Source: an uncultured Ruminiclostridium sp.
GTDB taxonomy: Bacteria; Bacillota; Clostridia; Oscillospirales; Ruminococcaceae
Assembly (NCBI GenBank): GCA_934462775.1
Contig: CAKSIR010000040.1
Span: forward strand, 1 to 16,236
DNA: 16,236 nt
Reading direction: 5' to 3'
Shown here: piece by piece, positions 14,016 through 16,236 of the stretch
How positions within the stretch are numbered: the stretch's first letter is position 1
Layout: every line of letters starts with the position of its first letter
The notes under the pieces: generated by a model
The model's database searches: none
Told to the model about the DNA's origin: nothing
The model's input: only the letters and a program-made list of their open reading frames with translations
Made by a program: the position numbers and the translations under genes

Positions 14016-14042
14016 GCGTGCACTTCATACAGAAATGCACGC
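14016..14042 (-). terminator. Leader terminator (attenuator) of the ABC exporter operon
   Basis: GCGTGCA (14016-14022) pairs with TGCACGC (14036-14042), with a further TTC/GAA pairing in the loop. On the minus strand TTTTTATTTTTT follows directly. It sits between the leader ORF (stop at 14066) and the exporter ribosome site, so full-length transcription needs readthrough. The AATGCG just upstream could pair with the GCATT of either a nearby segment or the terminator's own 5' arm, a possible switch. Confidence 0.75.
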
Positions 14043-14065
14043 CTTGAATGCAATATAACGCATTA

Positions 14066-14146
14066 TTAGATAATACGACCGTGAGCAGACAAGAGTTCAT
14101 TTCCGAGTATGAATGTTGTTGATGAATAATGCCAACGCTTAAACAT
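14066..14146 (-). CDS. 26-aa leader peptide of the ABC exporter operon
   Basis: A short ORF has a very strong ribosome site (AAAGGAGG, 8 nt before the ATG at 14146), lies about 40 nt past a consensus promoter, and ends with TAA 24 nt before the terminator hairpin. The peptide begins MFKRWHYSSTTF and ends SAHGRII. It has no signal peptide character. Leader peptides of this type upstream of exporter genes commonly sense ribosome-stalling antibiotics: stalling on the leader prevents formation of the terminator, as described for bmrB-bmrCD in Bacillus. No run of one regulatory amino acid is evident, so drug or general translation sensing is more likely than amino-acid starvation. Function is inferred from layout. 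Confidence 0.7.
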   Translation of the reverse strand: MFKRWHYSSTTFILGNELLSAHGRII

Positions 14147-14181
14147 ATTGTCTGCCTCCTTTAAAAATTTTATGTTTCATT

Positions 14182-14210
14182 AGTATAGCACCGCAAACGC
14201 AATTTGTCAA
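14182..14210 (-). promoter_or_regulatory. Promoter of the leader/ABC exporter operon
   Basis: Minus strand: TTGACA (14205-14210), 17-bp spacer, TATACT (14182-14187) preceded by TGC, an extended -10. This is one of the strongest promoters in the window, consistent with control by attenuation downstream rather than by weak initiation. Confidence 0.85.
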
Positions 14211-14308
14211 GGTTTACCGTGAAATTATGCTTAAGACATCAAAATCACAACCTCATTATACATCGATAGAGATGGTTTGTCAATATCTATTGATGATTTA
14301 TATAAACT

Positions 14309-14333
14309 TTAGTTTAGGATATACTATAACTAA
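14309..14333 (+). promoter_or_regulatory. Inverted repeat around the XRE promoter -10
   Basis: TTAGTT (14309-14314) and AACTAA (14328-14333) form an inverted repeat that brackets a TATACT -10-like hexamer (14320-14325), just upstream of the XRE start at 14347. It is a candidate autoregulatory operator. I do not see a good -35 at the proper distance. Confidence 0.4.
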
Positions 14334-14346
14334 GGATGTGATTTCA

Positions 14347-14670
14347 ATGAACGAACTTAACATAGAAGTAGGCGCAAGAATAACTGAACTGCGCAAACAA
14401 CGTGGATATACCCGTGAAAAGCTGTCCGAGCTTGCCGACGTTTCAGTGCAGTTCCTTGCGGATATTGAAAAGGGACGCAAATCTATGACCGTTGCAACTC
14501 TTAAAAGAATTTCCGCTGCTCTGCTTGTTCCGACGGATTACATCGTAAACGGCACGGCCGAAAACGGCGATAATGACGGGATAATCTCTATCCTCAACAC
14601 ACTTTCCCATAAAAACAAAAAGCAGGCAGAGAAAATTCTGACTGTTTTTGCCGAGGCAGTTAATGATTAA
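14347..14670 (+). CDS. XRE-family helix-turn-helix regulator
   Basis: This 107-aa protein has an HTH_3 domain (about 8-62): GARITELRKQRGYTREKLSE, then VSVQFLADIEKGRKSMTVATL. A short helical tail follows. The ATG at 14347 has an AAGGA site about 10 nt upstream. The frame is open back to 14227, but that stretch has no ribosome site and overlaps the promoter region, so the longer version is rejected. It is transcribed divergently from the ABC exporter operon across about 200 bp. It is therefore a candidate repressor of itself and of that operon (inference). Confidence 0.9.
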   Translation: MNELNIEVGARITELRKQRGYTREKLSELADVSVQFLADIEKGRKSMTVATLKRISAALLVPTDYIVNGTAENGDNDGIISILNTLSHKNKKQAEKILTVFAEAVND

Positions 14671-14687
14671 TAGAATACGACGCAAAA

Positions 14688-14715
14688 CGCCCCTGTTCAA
14701 TCAAGAACAGGGGCG
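14688..14715. terminator. Bidirectional terminator between convergent XRE genes
   Basis: An 11-bp perfect GC-rich stem, CGCCCCTGTTC (14688-14698) with GAACAGGGGCG (14705-14715), has a 6-nt loop. T-rich DNA follows on the plus strand (TATATTTCTT) and CGTTTTGCG on the minus strand. It separates the XRE gene from the convergent regulator at 14731-15837. Confidence 0.85.
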
Positions 14716-14730
14716 TATATTTCTTATTCC

Positions 14731-15837
14731 CTAACAATATTCTCTGATTTTATCAAGAACAGCAATAAACCGCTTGTCATCACGGATAGCGTTATATCTG
14801 TCCCATTGCATTTTGTCATATAATTCCTTACAATTCGTAAAATCATAATTTTTCATTATATCAGATGCGTCATAATAAGTCTTATTTACAAGCAGAGACG
14901 TATGCTGTGCCCTTTCAGGAAGAGTATCGGACATTATTGCAAATTCTGCCGCTTTTTCCAGACTCGATAATGCAAGCTCGCAGTCGTCTTCGAGCATTGC
15001 CATAGCTGCAATATATCGGTGCGTGGTTGAAACTGTATAACTGTAATTCAAATAATCACCGTCCTCATATACGAGGTCAAGAAGTTCAAGTGCTTTTTTC
15101 AGTATTGCAATTCTTTCAGCAGTAGTCATTGTTTTATCCTTGTATTCAAGGTCTGCCATATTTCTTAAATCACACCAGAATACGCTTGTATAATATTTAA
15201 CTGATTGTTGCAGGTGTAATTTCTTCTGTTCACCTTCATATATATCACCAAGAATTACCGTACTACAAGCACCTATATCAGGGAGCTTTTTCGCATACTC
15301 AATAGCTTTTTCAGTTTCGCCAAGTCTTGAATAGATATAACACAGCTGCTGCGTTGTGCGGTTAATTATCTCACAGTCATTACAGCGTGATAAAATTCGA
15401 TTTCCGACTTCAACAGCTTCACGGTTAAGAGCATTTATTTCTTCTTCGTCTAAACCTCTGCCGTCCCTGTACTGGCAGAATGTAAGCTGGTTGACAAGCC
15501 TGAACTGAAGCTGATAGTCTGTAGGATAAGTCTTTACAGCCTCACGCAAAAGCAGAATATTCTCATAAATCAGGCCCTTGTTTCCGTTTTCATCAAGCTT
15601 TGTAATCACTTCTTTCAGCTGTTCCTCGCTTTTTAAATACTCCATTCCCATAAGCTCATCAAGCGTTATTTCAAAATAACCTGCAATAGTTGGGAGTAAG
15701 GTTATATCAGGGTAGGTAGTACCATTCTCCCAGCGGCTGACAGCCTGTGCCGATACGCCGAGAATATCCGCAAGCTGTTCCTGCGTCAGCTCACGCTTTA
15801 GTCTGAATTTTTTGAGATTTTCGCCAAGTTTAAGCAT
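14731..15837 (-). CDS. XRE-family regulator with helical-repeat C-terminal domain
   Basis: This 368-aa protein starts with an HTH_3 domain (about 5-62, LTQEQLADILGVSAQAVSRW then DITLLPTIAGYF). It continues with about 300 residues of amphipathic helices resembling tetratricopeptide repeats (for example CYIYSRLGETEKAIEYAKKL). In Firmicutes such regulators can sense peptides or partner proteins through the repeat domain. No small signal-peptide gene is obvious next to it, so the ligand is unknown. The start at 15837 has GGAGG 8 nt upstream. It is the gene nearest attR. In the circular form it follows the recombinase terminator, so it is a reasonable candidate to control excision (inference). Confidence 0.9.
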   Translation of the reverse strand: MLKLGENLKKFRLKRELTQEQLADILGVSAQAVSRWENGTTYPDITLLPTIAGYFEITLDELMGMEYLKSEEQLKEVITKLDENGNKGLIYENILLLREAVKTYPTDYQLQFRLVNQLTFCQYRDGRGLDEEEINALNREAVEVGNRILSRCNDCEIINRTTQQLCYIYSRLGETEKAIEYAKKLPDIGACSTVILGDIYEGEQKKLHLQQSVKYYTSVFWCDLRNMADLEYKDKTMTTAERIAILKKALELLDLVYEDGDYLNYSYTVSTTHRYIAAMAMLEDDCELALSSLEKAAEFAIMSDTLPERAQHTSLLVNKTYYDASDIMKNYDFTNCKELYDKMQWDRYNAIRDDKRFIAVLDKIREYC

Positions 15838-15876
15838 AGTATTATCCTCCGTATGTTTATTGGAGCTCCTGTTATA

Positions 15877-15905
15877 ATAATACTTGATTTCGCTCTATTT
15901 GTCCA
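15877..15905 (-). promoter_or_regulatory. Promoter of the XRE/helical-repeat regulator
   Basis: Minus strand: TGGACA (15900-15905), 17-bp spacer, TATTAT (15877-15882), about 40 bp upstream of the ATG. The stretch 15838-16150 holds this promoter, a terminator and the displaced recombinase tail. Confidence 0.65.
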
Positions 15906-15962
15906 TAGCTTAATTGTTGAGAATGACTTAACCAAAGTGAGAATTGTAATTATATACAAAAA

Positions 15963-15994
15963 TCCCGTATCTGATGTAAAAATCAGATACGGGA
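15963..15994. terminator. Strong terminator at the right end of the element
   Basis: A 13-bp perfect stem, TCCCGTATCTGAT (15963-15975) with ATCAGATACGGGA (15982-15994), has a 6-nt loop. T-runs lie on both strands (TTTTTG after it on the minus strand, CTTATTTTTATT on the plus strand). It starts 11 nt after the TGA at 16006-16008, so in the circular form it is positioned as the recombinase terminator. In the integrated state it is the first terminator reached by transcription coming out of ppdK. Confidence 0.85.
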
Positions 15995-16005
15995 CTTATT
16001 TTTAT

Positions 16006-16161
16006 TCACCCAACATCAAGACAAACCCTTACGGTTAAGTCTTTCCATTGGTTTTGTCGGAGATATGCATTATGTGCTTTTCTCCAGTTTTTCGCCATTT
16101 CGTATGTGATTTTGAAGTCCCATACGAGTGCGAATTCAGGTTTGACTACCTTAGCGTAATG
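16006..16161 (-). other. Displaced C-terminal coding segment of the recombinase
   Basis: From the attR core an open minus-strand frame runs 51 codons to the TGA at 16006-16008. It begins HYAKVVKPEF, contains WDFKITYEMAKNWRKA and LRQNQWKDLTVRV, and ends CLDVG. It has no start codon of its own on the element side. Its frame is the recombinase frame carried across the core: CAC AGG CTG CAC at 122-133 corresponds to CTC AGG CTG CAT at 16159-16170. In the excised circle the two pieces would form one ORF of about 649 codons. The arginine- and tryptophan-containing tail resembles, from memory, C-termini of Clostridia ICE recombinases. Confidence 0.75.
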
Positions 16162-16180
16162 CAGCCTGAGCAGCAGCAAG
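16144..16180. other. attR: right element/chromosome junction
   Basis: The core TGCAGCCTG at 16160-16168 joins intact ppdK coding sequence on the right to element DNA on the left. The element contributes the last ppdK codons: TTA CGC TAA here versus CTC CGC TAA in the left remnant, synonymous in both cases (Leu-Arg-stop). The element arm GACTACCTTAGCG (16144-16156) is the inverted counterpart of the arm ending at 154. Confidence 0.85.
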
Positions 16181-16236
16181 TCTTGCAATCGGAACTCTGA
16201 ACGGTGAGCAGGAAACGTATGTCAGACCAAGTCTGT
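16151..16236 (-). CDS. ppdK: Pyruvate phosphate dikinase, C-terminal end (partial)
   Basis: Only the last 28 codons are inside the window: RLGLTYVSCSPFRVPIARL then AAAQAALR and TAA at 16151-16153. This is the highly conserved C-terminus of pyruvate phosphate dikinase, which interconverts pyruvate, ATP and phosphate with phosphoenolpyruvate, AMP and pyrophosphate in the cytoplasm. The final codons from about the core onward are supplied by the island and keep the protein sequence unchanged. The host gene should therefore remain functional, although its 3' untranslated region and terminator have been replaced. Confidence 0.92.
   Translation of the reverse strand, partial: RLGLTYVSCSPFRVPIARLAAAQAALR

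Larger units (their letters stand above)
123..16168. mobile_element. Integrated 16-kb island mobilised by a serine recombinase, in the 3' end of ppdK
   Basis: The element is bounded by the direct repeat TGCAGCCTG, 16,037 bp apart, with ppdK coding sequence at both junctions and a recombinase gene running into the left one. The flanking similarity extends over CTTAGCG (113-119 and 16150-16156), because the element carries its own version of the ppdK 3' end. Cargo consists of a HAD pseudogene, a BRO antirepressor, an HExxH protein, a four-gene ATPase/protease/RNase H-like/kinase operon, an ABC exporter and two XRE regulators. I see no relaxase, coupling protein, type IV secretion, replication or phage structural gene. 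No recombination directionality factor is obvious. Confidence 0.85.

Noticed and set aside
12157..14100. Longer 647-aa version of the first ABC subunit
   Set aside because: The extra N-terminus would be translated through the leader terminator and overlaps the leader ORF. The ATG at 13983 has a strong AAAGGAGG site.
14227..14346. Extension of the XRE regulator upstream to 14227
   Set aside because: No ribosome site at 14227, and the stretch covers the promoter and inverted repeat. The HTH domain begins only after the ATG at 14347.
15853..16038. Plus-strand 61-codon open frame
   Set aside because: It runs through the promoter of the XRE/helical-repeat regulator and a perfect terminator hairpin, and has no family resemblance.
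16006..16188. Independent 60-aa gene on the minus strand
   Set aside because: Its only ATG lies inside ppdK coding sequence in another frame. The part from the core onward is better explained as the displaced recombinase tail.

Overview
The window looks like a stretch of a gut-type Firmicute (Clostridia, Ruminococcus/Oscillospiraceae-like) chromosome carrying one complete integrated mobile island. The host guess rests on moderate-to-low GC, strong AGGAGG ribosome sites, TTGACA/TATAAT promoters and the family types; it is inference. The only host gene visible is the last 28 codons of pyruvate phosphate dikinase (ppdK, minus strand) at the right edge. The same ppdK 3' end (Q-A-A-L-R-stop) recurs at 114-131 on the left. 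The two copies share the 9-bp core TGCAGCCTG (123-131 and 16160-16168), which gives an element of 16,037 bp integrated in the 3' end of ppdK.

Layout from left to right. (1) A large serine recombinase (107-1918, minus) ends in attL. (2) A HAD hydrolase broken by an amber codon, a BRO-type antirepressor and an HExxH protein follow, with unusually elaborate intergenic DNA: paired GTTACGCACC repeats, two copies of one promoter module, two tandem promoters each with an AACGTT palindrome, and arrays of 6-bp motifs in strict 11-bp phase. (3) A 658-bp gene-free stretch (4709-5366) holds imperfect 68-nt tandem repeats that fold into strong hairpins. (4) A minus-strand operon of four genes (10222 down to 5367) encodes an AAA+ ATPase with a C-terminal helix-turn-helix, a cytosolic subtilisin-like protease, an RNase H-fold-like small protein and a soluble Hanks-type Ser/Thr kinase. 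It is the best candidate for an undescribed, defence-like system. (5) A heterodimeric ABC exporter operon (13983 down to 10370) is preceded by a 26-codon leader ORF and an intrinsic terminator, an attenuation layout. (6) A divergent XRE regulator, a second XRE regulator with a helical-repeat domain, a strong terminator, and attR/ppdK complete the window.

The element has a recombinase and cargo but no relaxase, conjugation or replication genes that I can recognise, so it seems to be an excisable island that depends on others for transfer. attP appears to lie inside the recombinase reading frame. In the excised circle the frame runs through the core into 50 further codons (16158 down to 16009), followed by a terminator 11 nt past the stop. 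Integration therefore replaces the last 50 residues of the recombinase with 4 residues read out of frame from ppdK DNA. It leaves the PPDK protein sequence unchanged and swaps the two genes' terminators.
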